Shown here: in pieces, positions 8,403 through 14,747 of the stretch
Layout: every line of letters starts with the position of its first letter
Numbering within the stretch: position 1 is the stretch's first letter
From: an uncultured Oscillospiraceae bacterium
Lineage (GTDB): Bacteria; Bacillota; Clostridia; Oscillospirales; Oscillospiraceae
Direction of reading: 5' to 3'
Length of the DNA stretch: 14,747 bases
Assembly: GCA_958426425.1 (NCBI GenBank)
Contig: CATZYY010000045.1
Location: 1 to 14,747 of the forward strand
Made by a program: the position numbers and the translations under genes
Notes under the pieces: model-generated
Told to the model about the DNA's origin: nothing
Database searches by the model: none
The model's input: the letters and a program-made list of their open reading frames with translations, nothing else

Positions 8403-9823
8403 TTACTCTTTTCCCGTCCAGCAGTAGGTACAGATTTTATCCCGGTCGATACCGATGGCCTCCAGCAGCCCCTCCAGGGACTGATAGCCCAGGGAGTCAA
8501 AGCCCAGCTGCTGGCAGATGGTTTTCAGCAGGCACTGGCCCCGTTCGGTGGAGGAATCGGCATATTCCTCCAGATGCTGCTGGCCTTCGTCACCCTCCAG
8601 GTTCTGAATGGTGCGCCGGGCCAGAAGGTCCATGTCGGAGTTGCTGCGGGAGAAGTTCAGGTATTTGCAGCCGTACATGATAGGGGGACAGGCGGAGCGC
8701 ATGTGGACTTCCGCCGCGCCGCTCTTATAGAGAAATTCCACTGTTTCCCGAAGTTGGGTGCCCCGAACGATGGAGTCGTCCACGAACAGCAGTTTTTTGC
8801 CCTCGATCAGCTCGGGGACAGGAATCTGCTTCATTTTGGCCACTTGGTTGCGCACGTCTTGACTGGTGGGCATAAAGGACCGGGGCCAGGTAGGGGTGTA
8901 TTTGACAAAGGGTCTGGCAAAGGGCTTGCCACTGCGGTTGGCAAAGCCGATGGCATGGGGTACGCCGGAGTCCGGTACGCCGGCCACATAGTCCACCTTG
9001 GGCAGCATGCCTCTGGCCACCTCGTCCCGGGCCATGATCTCACCGTTGCGGTAGCGCATGACTTCCACATTGACGCCCTCGTAGTTGGAGTTGGGGTAGC
9101 CGTAGTAAGTCCAGAGGAAGGCGCAGATGCGCATTTTCTCTCCGGCGGGGGCCAGGGACTCCACGCCCTGGGCGGTGACTTTTACAATCTCCTGGGGACC
9201 CAGCTCATAGGCGGTCTGATAGCCCAGCTTCTGGTAGGCAAGGACTCAAAGGAGACGCAGCAGCCGTCGTCGTTTTGTCCCACCAGCACCGGCAGGCGGC
9301 CCAGCTTGTCCCGGGCGGCGATGATGCCCTCCGGCGTCAAAAGCAAGATGGTGGCAGAGCCGTCAATGACCTCCTGAGCGTGGCGGATGCCGTCAACCAG
9401 GGAGTCTTCCTGATTAATGAGGGCGGCAATCAGCTCCGACTCGTTGACCTTCCCGGAGCTCATGGCCATGAACTGATGGCCGTGGTGGGAGAAGTATTTC
9501 TCCGCCAGCTCGTCCACGTTGTTGATAATGCCCACGGTGGTGATGGCATACAGGCCCAGGTGGGAGCGTACCAGCAGGGGCTGAGGGTCCGTGTCGGAGA
9601 TGCAGCCAATGCCGCTGCAGCCGTGAAATTCCGGCAGGTCCGCTTCAAACTTGGTGCGGAAGGGTGTGTTTTCAATGTTGTGGATCTGCCGCTGGAAGCC
9701 GGTGGCCGGATCGTAGATGGCCATGCCTCCCCGGCGGGTGCCCAGGTGAGAGTGGTAGTCTACGCCGAAAAATACGTCCAGCACGCAGTCCCGCTTGGAA
9801 ATTGCGCCAAAAAAGCCGCCCAT
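8403..9823 (-). pseudogene. purF: Amidophosphoribosyltransferase with a one-base frameshift
   Basis: PurF makes phosphoribosylamine from PRPP and is the committed purine step. The reading frame is broken into 9182-9823 (N-terminal part) and 8403-9164 (C-terminal part). At about 9240 the minus strand reads GAG-TCC-TTG-CCT where one extra T would give GAG-TCC-TTT-GCC-TAC and restore one 473-residue protein. The phosphoribosyltransferase half is intact: PDSGVPHAIG and VDDSIVRG (348-355 in the restored numbering). Cys234, Cys386 and the CxxC at 465/468 lie where the [4Fe-4S] ligands of B. subtilis PurF are expected. The glutaminase half starts MGGFFGAIS, with Gly where the nucleophile Cys should be; the purC stop lies in frame two codons before the ATG, so no Cys start is missed. 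The break may be an assembly error or a real mutation. Confidence 0.9.
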
Positions 9824-9826
9824 GGT

Positions 9827-10540
9827 TTACTGCTCTCCCATGAGGCGGCGCATGACCTCCTCATAGGCCTCCTCGGCACCGCCCAGATCCCGGCGGAAGC
9901 GGTCCTTGTCCAGCTTTTCGTGGGTCTTCTCATCCCACAGCCGGCAGGTGTCGGGGCTGATCTCGTCGGCCAGGACGATGGTCCCGTCGGAGGTCTTGCC
10001 GAATTCCAGCTTGAAGTCCACCAGGTCGATGCCGATTTCCTTCATGAAGCCCTTGAGCAGGTCATTGACGGCAAAGGCGTATTTCTTAATGAGGTCGATT
10101 TCCTCCTTGGTGGCCAGCTTCAGGGCCAGCGCATGGTACTCGTTGAGCAGGGGATCGCCCAGCTCGTCGTTTTTATAGGAGAACTCGATGGTGGGCGCGT
10201 CAAAGACGATGCCCTCCTCCACACCGTACCGCTTGGCAAAGGAGCCGGCGGAGATGTTACGGATAATGACTTCCAGGGGAACAATGGAGACCTTCTTCAC
10301 CAGGGTCTCTCGGTCGCTGAGCTCCTCTACGAAGTGGGTGGGGACACCCTGTGCCTCCAGGCGGCGCATGAGGTTGTTGGTCATGCGGTTGTTGATGGCG
10401 CCCTTACCGGCGATGGTGCCCTTTTTCAGGCCGTTGAAGGCGGTGGCGTCGTCCTTGTAGGAGACGATAAACAGCTCCGGATCGTCCGTGCGGAAAACCT
10501 TTTTGGCCTTGCCTTCGTAGATTTGCTCCAACTTCTGCAT
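9827..10540 (-). CDS. purC: SAICAR synthetase
   Basis: Ligates aspartate to CAIR with ATP, giving SAICAR. The 237-residue protein is the normal bacterial single-domain size. Recognisable segments are EGKAKKVF (9-16) near the start, the KDDATAFNG nucleotide-binding stretch, VPLEVIIRNISAGSFAKRYG in the middle, and LVDFKLEFG followed by LADEISPDTCRLWD toward the C terminus. AGGAGG lies nine bases before the ATG. It follows purE after 39 bases and its stop is only 3 bases from the purF start, in the same frame. The next enzyme, PurB, is not in the window. Confidence 0.96.
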   Translation of the reverse strand: MQKLEQIYEGKAKKVFRTDDPELFIVSYKDDATAFNGLKKGTIAGKGAINNRMTNNLMRRLEAQGVPTHFVEELSDRETLVKKVSIVPLEVIIRNISAGSFAKRYGVEEGIVFDAPTIEFSYKNDELGDPLLNEYHALALKLATKEEIDLIKKYAFAVNDLLKGFMKEIGIDLVDFKLEFGKTSDGTIVLADEISPDTCRLWDEKTHEKLDKDRFRRDLGGAEEAYEEVMRRLMGEQ

Positions 10541-10579
10541 GGTAGTTGTCCTCCTGTTTTTATTTGAAATTTTCTGTTT

Positions 10580-11077
10580 TTATAGCTGAACGAGCTCCGC
10601 CTGGAGCTTGGCCTCTTTTTCGGCAATCTGGGCAGTCATGGCGGTTCGGGCCTGGTCCAGCCGGGCGGCCAATTCACCGTCCTCCACGGCCAGAATCTGG
10701 GCCGCCAAGACCGCTGCGTTTTTGGCACCGTTCAGGGCCACTGTGGCAACGGGAATGCCGCTGGGCATCTGGACCGTGGAGAGCAGGGCGTCCAGCCCGT
10801 CCATGGCGCCGCCCTTCATGGGAATCCCGATCACCGGCAGGGTGGTGTTGGCGGCAAAGGCACCGGCCAGGTGTGCCGCCATGCCGGCGGCGCAGATGAT
10901 AACGCCGAATCCGCTGGCCCGGGCGCCCTTGGCAAAATCCGCCGCAGCGGCGGGAGTGCGGTGGGCGCTGAGAATGTGGGCCTCAAAGGGAATGCCCAGC
11001 GCCTGCAGCTGAGTGCAGGCGCCTTTGACAACGGCCCAGTCGGAATCGGAACCCATGATGACAGCAACTTTTTTCAT
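10580..11077 (-). CDS. purE: N5-CAIR mutase (class I PurE)
   Basis: Makes CAIR, the carboxylated AIR intermediate. The 165-residue protein begins MKKVAVIMGSDSDW (GSDSDW 9-14), has SAHRTP at 37-42 with the catalytic His39, then CAAGMAAHLAGAFAANTTLPVIGIP and GLDALLSTVQMPSGIPVATVAL. SAHRTP and overall length fit class I PurE, which normally needs PurK to supply N5-CAIR; no purK is present here. AAGGAGG lies ten bases before the ATG. It is the first enzyme gene after the regulator (gap 15 bases). The tail after about residue 135 is Ala/Glu/Gln-rich and probably helical. Confidence 0.95.
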   Translation of the reverse strand: MKKVAVIMGSDSDWAVVKGACTQLQALGIPFEAHILSAHRTPAAAADFAKGARASGFGVIICAAGMAAHLAGAFAANTTLPVIGIPMKGGAMDGLDALLSTVQMPSGIPVATVALNGAKNAAVLAAQILAVEDGELAARLDQARTAMTAQIAEKEAKLQAELVQL

Positions 11078-11092
11078 GCTGGAATGTCCTCC

Positions 11093-11818
11093 TTAGAGCT
11101 TTTTGCGCAGAACTGTGTGACGGAAAAAGCCGTCCGCGAAATATTCCTGGGAGCAGAACACCGGCTTACCGTCAATATCGAAGTCCACCTCATCCATAAA
11201 CAGCACCGGCGCACCGATGTTCACCTGCAGCGTCTCCGCCAGGGCAGCGTCCGCCGTAATGGGCTTCAGATCGGTCAGGTCCAGGTAGGGATAGATGCCG
11301 CAAAAGCGCTGGAGGAAGTGGAAGATAGGCAGTTTCAGGTCCTGGATGGTGTAATTTCCCCGGACCAGAGCCTTGTTGACCACATCCTCGCAGTAGATGG
11401 CGGGACGGCCGTCGGCCGTGCAGAGTCGGGCAACGCGGATAATGGGATCGCCCTCCTCCATATTCAGCTGACCGGCGATTTTGGCGTCAGCCACACCGTC
11501 GGATACCCGGACGTAGGCCACCTCTGCCTGATAGCCGCTTTGACGGATCATATCCAGGAATTCCACCTCGATATCCATGCGGGCCGTGGCCTCCAACACG
11601 TGGCGGTTGATGATGGTACCCACACCATGCCGACGGGTGATGAAACCCTCCCGTTCCAGGGAGGCCAGAATATCCCGCAGCTGGGTACGGCTGATGCCCA
11701 GCTTTTCGGACAGTACGCTCTCCCGTGGGAGACGCTCACAGTTGGCGTAGATTCCTTCCTTCATATCCGAGAGCAGCTGAAGGCGAATGGTCTTGGCCTG
11801 GGACGGCTGCGTACTCAT
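11093..11818 (-). CDS. GntR-family (HutC/UTRA type) regulator heading the purine operon
   Basis: The 241-residue protein has an N-terminal GntR winged helix (about 8-72), with LPRESVLSEKLGISRTQLRD as the helix-turn-helix and LEREGFITRRHGVGTIIN as the wing. A C-terminal UTRA-type ligand domain follows (about 90-235), with EGDPIIRVARL and PVLFMDEVDFDIDGKPVFCSQEYF. UTRA domains bind small effectors and usually relieve repression. The gene is first in the purine operon, 15 bases from purE, and its promoter overlaps a dyad of HutC-like GGT-N3-ACC boxes. Autoregulation and control of purine synthesis are therefore the simplest inference. The effector cannot be read from sequence; a purine intermediate, nucleotide or PRPP is possible. 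GAGGTGA precedes the ATG by four bases. Confidence 0.88.
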   Translation of the reverse strand: MSTQPSQAKTIRLQLLSDMKEGIYANCERLPRESVLSEKLGISRTQLRDILASLEREGFITRRHGVGTIINRHVLEATARMDIEVEFLDMIRQSGYQAEVAYVRVSDGVADAKIAGQLNMEEGDPIIRVARLCTADGRPAIYCEDVVNKALVRGNYTIQDLKLPIFHFLQRFCGIYPYLDLTDLKPITADAALAETLQVNIGAPVLFMDEVDFDIDGKPVFCSQEYFADGFFRHTVLRKKL

Positions 11819-11842
11819 AAACTCACCTCAATCTTCAATCAT

Positions 11843-11868
11843 AGGTATTACCAATAAAGGTCATACCT
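11843..11868. promoter_or_regulatory. Candidate operator for the GntR regulator
   Basis: On the minus strand AGGTATGACC, six bases (TTTATT), then GGTAATACCT form an inverted repeat with 9 of 10 arm positions matching. Each arm is itself a GGT-N3-ACC box (GGTATGACC and GGTAATACC), the general form of HutC-subfamily GntR operators. It starts right behind the -10 box and would cover the transcription start and early leader, a classic repression position. The assignment to the adjacent gntR product is inference from position and form. Confidence 0.7.
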
Positions 11869-11869
11869 T

Positions 11870-11898
11870 ATTTTACCGAATTTGCGCACTGCTCGCAA
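11870..11898 (-). promoter_or_regulatory. Main promoter of the gntR-pur operon
   Basis: Minus strand TTGCGA (11893-11898), exactly 17 bases, then TAAAAT (11870-11875) is a good housekeeping-sigma promoter about 50 bases upstream of the gntR start codon. A second small dyad, TTGCG-N7-CGCAA (11882-11898), overlaps the -35 and spacer and might be another protein site. The predicted leader is only about 45 nucleotides, too short for a purine riboswitch. Confidence 0.65.
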
Positions 11899-12121
11899 TA
11901 GACAAAATGGACAAGTTCGCTGCAGCCTTTTCCGCGGCTCCTTGTAGAGCTTGAAGTGCCGCTATGGGGGAACAAAGCTTTTTCTAGGTGCATTGCGCCG
12001 GCTGCAGCGGCTTGACAGAGAACGGGGAGTCGGTTTGAGGTGGGGGATGCAGAGCGACCCTTGCAAGGCAGGCATTTCAGAAATGTTTTCGGGGTCCGCG
12101 GGTGCAGACGGTGAAAAAAGC
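11899..12121. other. Intergenic stretch with no recognised gene
   Basis: These roughly 220 bases lie between the gntR promoter and the trxB terminator. I see no open frame with a ribosome binding site and family resemblance on either strand, no tRNA cloverleaf and no repeat array. Minor palindromes (GCTGCAG near 11930 and 12000, GCCG-N7-CGGC near 12000) are short. It may hold upstream control sites for the purine operon, but nothing specific can be supported. Confidence 0.5.
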
Positions 12122-12162
12122 AAAAAACCGTGCGGGGGACAGCGTCCTCCGCACGGTTTTTA
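12122..12162 (-). terminator. Strong intrinsic terminator after trxB
   Basis: The minus strand has CCGTGCGG, an A/C mismatch, GGAC, loop GCT, GTCC, CCGCACGG (hairpin 12128-12156) followed by TTTTTTGCTTTTTT. It is flanked by an A-run on the other side, so it could work in both directions. It begins about 15 bases past the trxB stop codon and insulates the purine operon promoter from trxB/nrdD transcription. The core GGGACAGCGTCC on the plus strand recurs in the purH-purD gap. Confidence 0.9.
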
Positions 12163-12176
12163 TCAGGGTTGTCCTG

Positions 12177-13085
12177 TCAGCGTGTCTCGCACCAGCTGCA
12201 GGCCGCCAGGGCCGCCACGGCGCCGTCGGCGCAGGCGGTGGTCAGCTGCCGGACTTCCTTGGCCCGGCAGTCTCCGGCTGTAAATATGCCGGGAACGGCG
12301 GTGCGGCAGTCCTCACCCGCAGGCAGGAAGCCGTCTGCGGCGGTGAGCCCCAGGGCAGCTGCCAGCGCCGTCTGGGGCTGCTGGCCCACTGCCTGAAACA
12401 GGCCCGCCACTTCCAGCTCCGCTGTCTCGCCGGTAACGGTATTTTGCAGGACTAACCCGGTTAAGACGTCCAGCCCCTTTAGGGAGGTAATGACCGTGTT
12501 CATCAAAAGCGTCACATTGTCCCGCTTGGAAAGGGCTTCGGCCAGAATGGGGTCCCCCCGGAAGGAGTCACGCCGGTGGATCACCGTCACGTGGCGGCAC
12601 AGATCCGACAGAAACAGAGCGTCCTGAAGGGCGGTATTGCCGCCGCCGGCCACGGCCACGTCCTTTCCGGCGTAAAAGGCCCCATCGCACACGGCGCAGT
12701 AGGAGACGCCCGATAGCGCATCCTCCCCAGGCAGGCCCAAAGAGCGGTGCTTCATGCCGGTGGCCAGGACCAGGGCGGAGGCGGTGTAGGTGCCATAGTC
12801 GGTGGTGACGGTGTGGGGGGTGCCTGGTGCAATGGACAGCACCTCCTCCAGCTCCACCCGGGCGCCCAGGGCCTCCGCCTGGGAGAACAGCCGCTCCGCC
12901 AGCTCGGCGCCGGAGACACCGTAGCAGCCGGGGAAGTTGTCCACCCGGGGAGAGGAGGCAATCTGTCCGCCAAAGGCCTCTCTCTCCAGCACCAGCACGG
13001 ATTTGCCCGCCCGTCGGGCATAGATGGCGGCGGTGAGCCCGGCGGGGCCGCCGCCCACAATGAGAATGTCAAAATGCTCGTTCAT
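12177..13085 (-). CDS. trxB: Thioredoxin reductase (NADPH, FAD)
   Basis: A flavoenzyme that passes electrons from NADPH through FAD to a CxxC pair and then to thioredoxin-like proteins. The 302-residue protein has the FAD loop GGGPAGLTAAIYARRAG (11-27), the redox-active CAVC followed by DGAF (Cys130, Cys133), the nucleotide loop GGGNTALQDALFL (147-159) and HRRDSFR (170-176), the usual NADPH 2'-phosphate site. The C-terminal FAD segment is TAGDCRAKEVRQLTTACADG. AGGAGAT precedes the ATG. It lies downstream of nrdD, whose product carries its own CPNC redoxin domain, a natural substrate. Only 29 bases separate a strong terminator from the start codon, so trxB seems to depend on read-through or an unseen promoter. 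Confidence 0.94.
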   Translation of the reverse strand: MNEHFDILIVGGGPAGLTAAIYARRAGKSVLVLEREAFGGQIASSPRVDNFPGCYGVSGAELAERLFSQAEALGARVELEEVLSIAPGTPHTVTTDYGTYTASALVLATGMKHRSLGLPGEDALSGVSYCAVCDGAFYAGKDVAVAGGGNTALQDALFLSDLCRHVTVIHRRDSFRGDPILAEALSKRDNVTLLMNTVITSLKGLDVLTGLVLQNTVTGETAELEVAGLFQAVGQQPQTALAAALGLTAADGFLPAGEDCRTAVPGIFTAGDCRAKEVRQLTTACADGAVAALAACSWCETR

Positions 13086-13114
13086 GGCGATCTCCTGAAA
13101 GAAGATATAGAATG

Positions 13115-13145
13115 AAAAAGGAGGGACCGGGGGTCCCTCCTTTTT
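13115..13145 (-). terminator. Very strong hairpin between nrdD and trxB
   Basis: AAAAAGGAGGGACC and GGTCCCTCCTTTTT form a perfect 14-base-pair stem with a 3-base loop, ending in a U-run on both strands. It lies 12 bases past the nrdD stop and 29 bases before the trxB start. It should end most nrdD transcripts and may act as an attenuating hairpin that lowers trxB relative to nrdD. Confidence 0.9.
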
Positions 13146-13157
13146 GGGTTGTTGGAT

Positions 13158-14747
13158 TTAAGCGTGGGTGGTGGCGAACTTCTTGATGACGGAGGCATTC
13201 ACCAGCTTTTCCACCTGGTCGCCATGGCGGACGATCAGAGTGGGCGCCTGCTGGATGCCGTACTGGTTCACCAGATCCATGTGTTCGCTGACGTCCATCA
13301 CCTGATAGTGGAGGCCAGCCTTCTCCAGCTCGCTCTTGGCGATCTTGCAGTTGGGGCAGGTCTTGGTGGTGAACAGGAACAGCTGGTCCTCACCGCTGGA
13401 TGCGGAGGCGGACACGGCGGGAGCGGACTCCGCGGGAACGGCGCTCTCCCGGTCGCAGAGCCGGCGGCCCTCCAGGTGGGAGTTGGCCAGCTCGTACTCC
13501 TTGCGGTCCTTGAACTCCTGCACCTTGCCGTCGTTCCAGTTCTGAACGGGACGGTAGTACCCGGTGATGCGGCTCCAGACCTCCGTGGTCTTGCCGCAGG
13601 TGGGGCAGGTGAAGTGCTCGCCGGAGATATAGCCGTGATCCTGGCAGATGGAGTAGGTGGGGGACATGGTATAGTAGGGCAGCTTGAAGTTCTCCGCGAT
13701 TTTTCGGACCAGGTTGGCGGCTGCCTTCCAATCCGGCAGCTTCTCGCCCAGGAAGGCGTGGAACACGGTGCCGGAGGTGTACAGGGTCTGGAGATCGTCC
13801 TGTACCGCCAGGGCCTCAAAGATATCGTCGGTGCAGCCCACGGGCAGGTGAGAGGAGTTGGTGTAGTACGGGGTGTCACCGGGCTTCTTGGCGGCGGTGA
13901 TGATGTCGGGGTATTTCTCCACGTCGTGCTTGGCCAGGCGGTAGGTGGTGGACTCAGCGGGGGTGGCCTCCAGGTTGTAGAGGTCGCCGTACATTTCCTG
14001 ATAGTCGCTCAGGCGCTCCCGCATGTGGTTGAGCACATCCTTGGCAAAGGCCTGGGTCTCGGGATGGGTCAGGTCCTTGCGCAGCCACTTGGCATTGAGG
14101 CCCACCTCGTTCATGCCGATCAGGCCGATGGTGGAGAAGTGGTTTTCAAAGGTGCCCAGATAGTACTTGGTGTAGGGATAGAGGCCTGCGTCCATCAGCT
14201 TGGTGATGACGGTGCGCTTGGTTTTAAGGGACCGGGCTGCCACGTCCATAATATGGTCCAGACGCTCGTAGAACTCCTCGGGAGTCTGAGACAGGTAGGC
14301 GATCCGGGGCAGGTTGATGGTGACCACGCCCACGGAGCCGGTGGACTCGCCGGAGCCGAAGTAACCGCCGGACTTCTTCCGCAGCTCCCGCAGGTCCAGC
14401 CGCAGGCGGCAGCACATGCTGCGCACGTCGGAGGGCTCCATGTCGGAGTTGATGTAGTTGGAGAAGTAGGGGGTGCCGTACTTGGCGGTCATCTCGAAAA
14501 GCAGGCGGTTGTTCTCCGTGTCGGACCAGTCAAAGTCCTTGGTGATGGAGTAGGTGGGGATGGGATACTGGAAGCCCCGGCCGTCGGCGTCGCCCTCGGT
14601 CATGATCTCGATAAAGGCCTTGTTGACCATGTCCATCTCTTTTTTGCAGTCGCCGTAGGTGAAGTCCATCTCCTTGCCGCCCACGATGGCCGGCAGGTTC
14701 TCCAGATCCTTGGGCACGGTCCAGTCCAGGGTGATGTTGGAGAAGGG
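13158..14747 (-). CDS. nrdD: Anaerobic (class III) ribonucleotide reductase with C-terminal redoxin domain, 5' cut
   Basis: Reduces ribonucleotides to deoxyribonucleotides with a glycyl radical, so the host lives without oxygen. The frame is open to the right window edge (530 codons here); the N-terminal ATP-cone region is outside. Visible in order are FSNITLDWTVP, MCCRLRLDLREL (where the family's active-site thiol region is expected) and VGVVTINLPRIAYLSQ. SICQDHGY with CPTCGK follows as the zinc knuckle, then RITGYYRPVQNWNDGK with the radical Gly (codon 13560-13562). Ordinary NrdD ends soon after. This one continues through an Ala/Pro/Ser linker into a domain of about 75 residues with LFLFTTKTCPNCKIAK and QAPTLIV, a thioredoxin/glutaredoxin fold with CPNC active site and cis-Pro. 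The partner activase nrdG is not in view. Confidence 0.92.
   Translation of the reverse strand, partial: PFSNITLDWTVPKDLENLPAIVGGKEMDFTYGDCKKEMDMVNKAFIEIMTEGDADGRGFQYPIPTYSITKDFDWSDTENNRLLFEMTAKYGTPYFSNYINSDMEPSDVRSMCCRLRLDLRELRKKSGGYFGSGESTGSVGVVTINLPRIAYLSQTPEEFYERLDHIMDVAARSLKTKRTVITKLMDAGLYPYTKYYLGTFENHFSTIGLIGMNEVGLNAKWLRKDLTHPETQAFAKDVLNHMRERLSDYQEMYGDLYNLEATPAESTTYRLAKHDVEKYPDIITAAKKPGDTPYYTNSSHLPVGCTDDIFEALAVQDDLQTLYTSGTVFHAFLGEKLPDWKAAANLVRKIAENFKLPYYTMSPTYSICQDHGYISGEHFTCPTCGKTTEVWSRITGYYRPVQNWNDGKVQEFKDRKEYELANSHLEGRRLCDRESAVPAESAPAVSASASSGEDQLFLFTTKTCPNCKIAKSELEKAGLHYQVMDVSEHMDLVNQYGIQQAPTLIVRHGDQVEKLVNASVIKKFATTHA

Noticed and set aside
9182..9258. Programmed frameshifting in purF
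   Set aside because: No slippery X-XXY-YYZ heptamer and no stable downstream structure stand out; loss of one T from TTT explains the break more simply.
11819..11863. Purine riboswitch in the operon leader
   Set aside because: The predicted leader is only about 45 nucleotides and shows no three-way-junction aptamer pattern.
11872..11884. Partial match to the B. subtilis PurR box (ACCGAATT on the plus strand)
   Set aside because: Only one copy with several mismatches, whereas PurR needs paired boxes, and it overlaps the -10 region where AT-rich matches come by chance.
11951..12283. Plus-strand open frame of 110 codons in the gntR-trxB gap
   Set aside because: It runs through the trxB terminator hairpin and into antisense of trxB, with an Arg/Pro-rich tail and no family resemblance.
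14715..14717. Possible start of nrdD at an internal GTG
   Set aside because: The frame stays open to the window edge with conserved NrdD sequence (FSNITLDWT) before it, so the codon is an internal Val and the gene is cut by the window.

Overview
The window is a G+C-rich, tightly packed stretch in which every convincing gene lies on the minus strand. Protein style points to an anaerobic low-branching Firmicute of the Clostridia, most likely Oscillospiraceae (Flavonifractor/Lawsonibacter-like). The reasons are an oxygen-sensitive class III ribonucleotide reductase, a PurF with an apparent Fe-S ligand set, the large clostridial-type PurL fused to its glutaminase, and a PurH reduced to its transformylase half. 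The taxon is inferred from protein style only.

Reading in the direction of transcription (right to left), the window opens with the 3' part of nrdD, whose product carries an extra thioredoxin/glutaredoxin-like CPNC domain at its C terminus. A very strong hairpin terminator follows, then trxB (thioredoxin reductase), which ends in a second strong terminator. About 220 bases without a recognisable gene come next. Then there is a good promoter overlapping a dyad of two GGT-N3-ACC boxes, and a GntR/UTRA regulator gene that heads a purine operon: gntR-purE-purC-purF-purM-purN-purH-purD-purL. The 5' end of guaB (IMP dehydrogenase) lies at the left edge. Several junctions overlap or nearly touch (purC/purF 3 bases, purM/purN overlap 7, purN/purH overlap 4), which supports one long transcript.

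Together the purine genes cover PRPP to FAICAR, apart from purB, and guaB draws on the IMP product. Not in the window are purB, purK, purA and any IMP cyclohydrolase, because the PurH here has only the AICAR transformylase domain. PurQ and PurS are not separate genes because PurL carries both functions.

Points deserving a second look: purF has a one-base frameshift near its middle. Independently of that, its glutaminase domain starts Met-Gly-Gly where classic PurF has the catalytic Cys. The GntR protein and its candidate operator look like a purine regulatory circuit different from PurR or a purine riboswitch. The NrdD-redoxin fusion next to trxB suggests a self-contained electron route to class III ribonucleotide reduction. 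The purH-purD gap holds a cluster of palindromes sharing a 12-mer with the trxB terminator.
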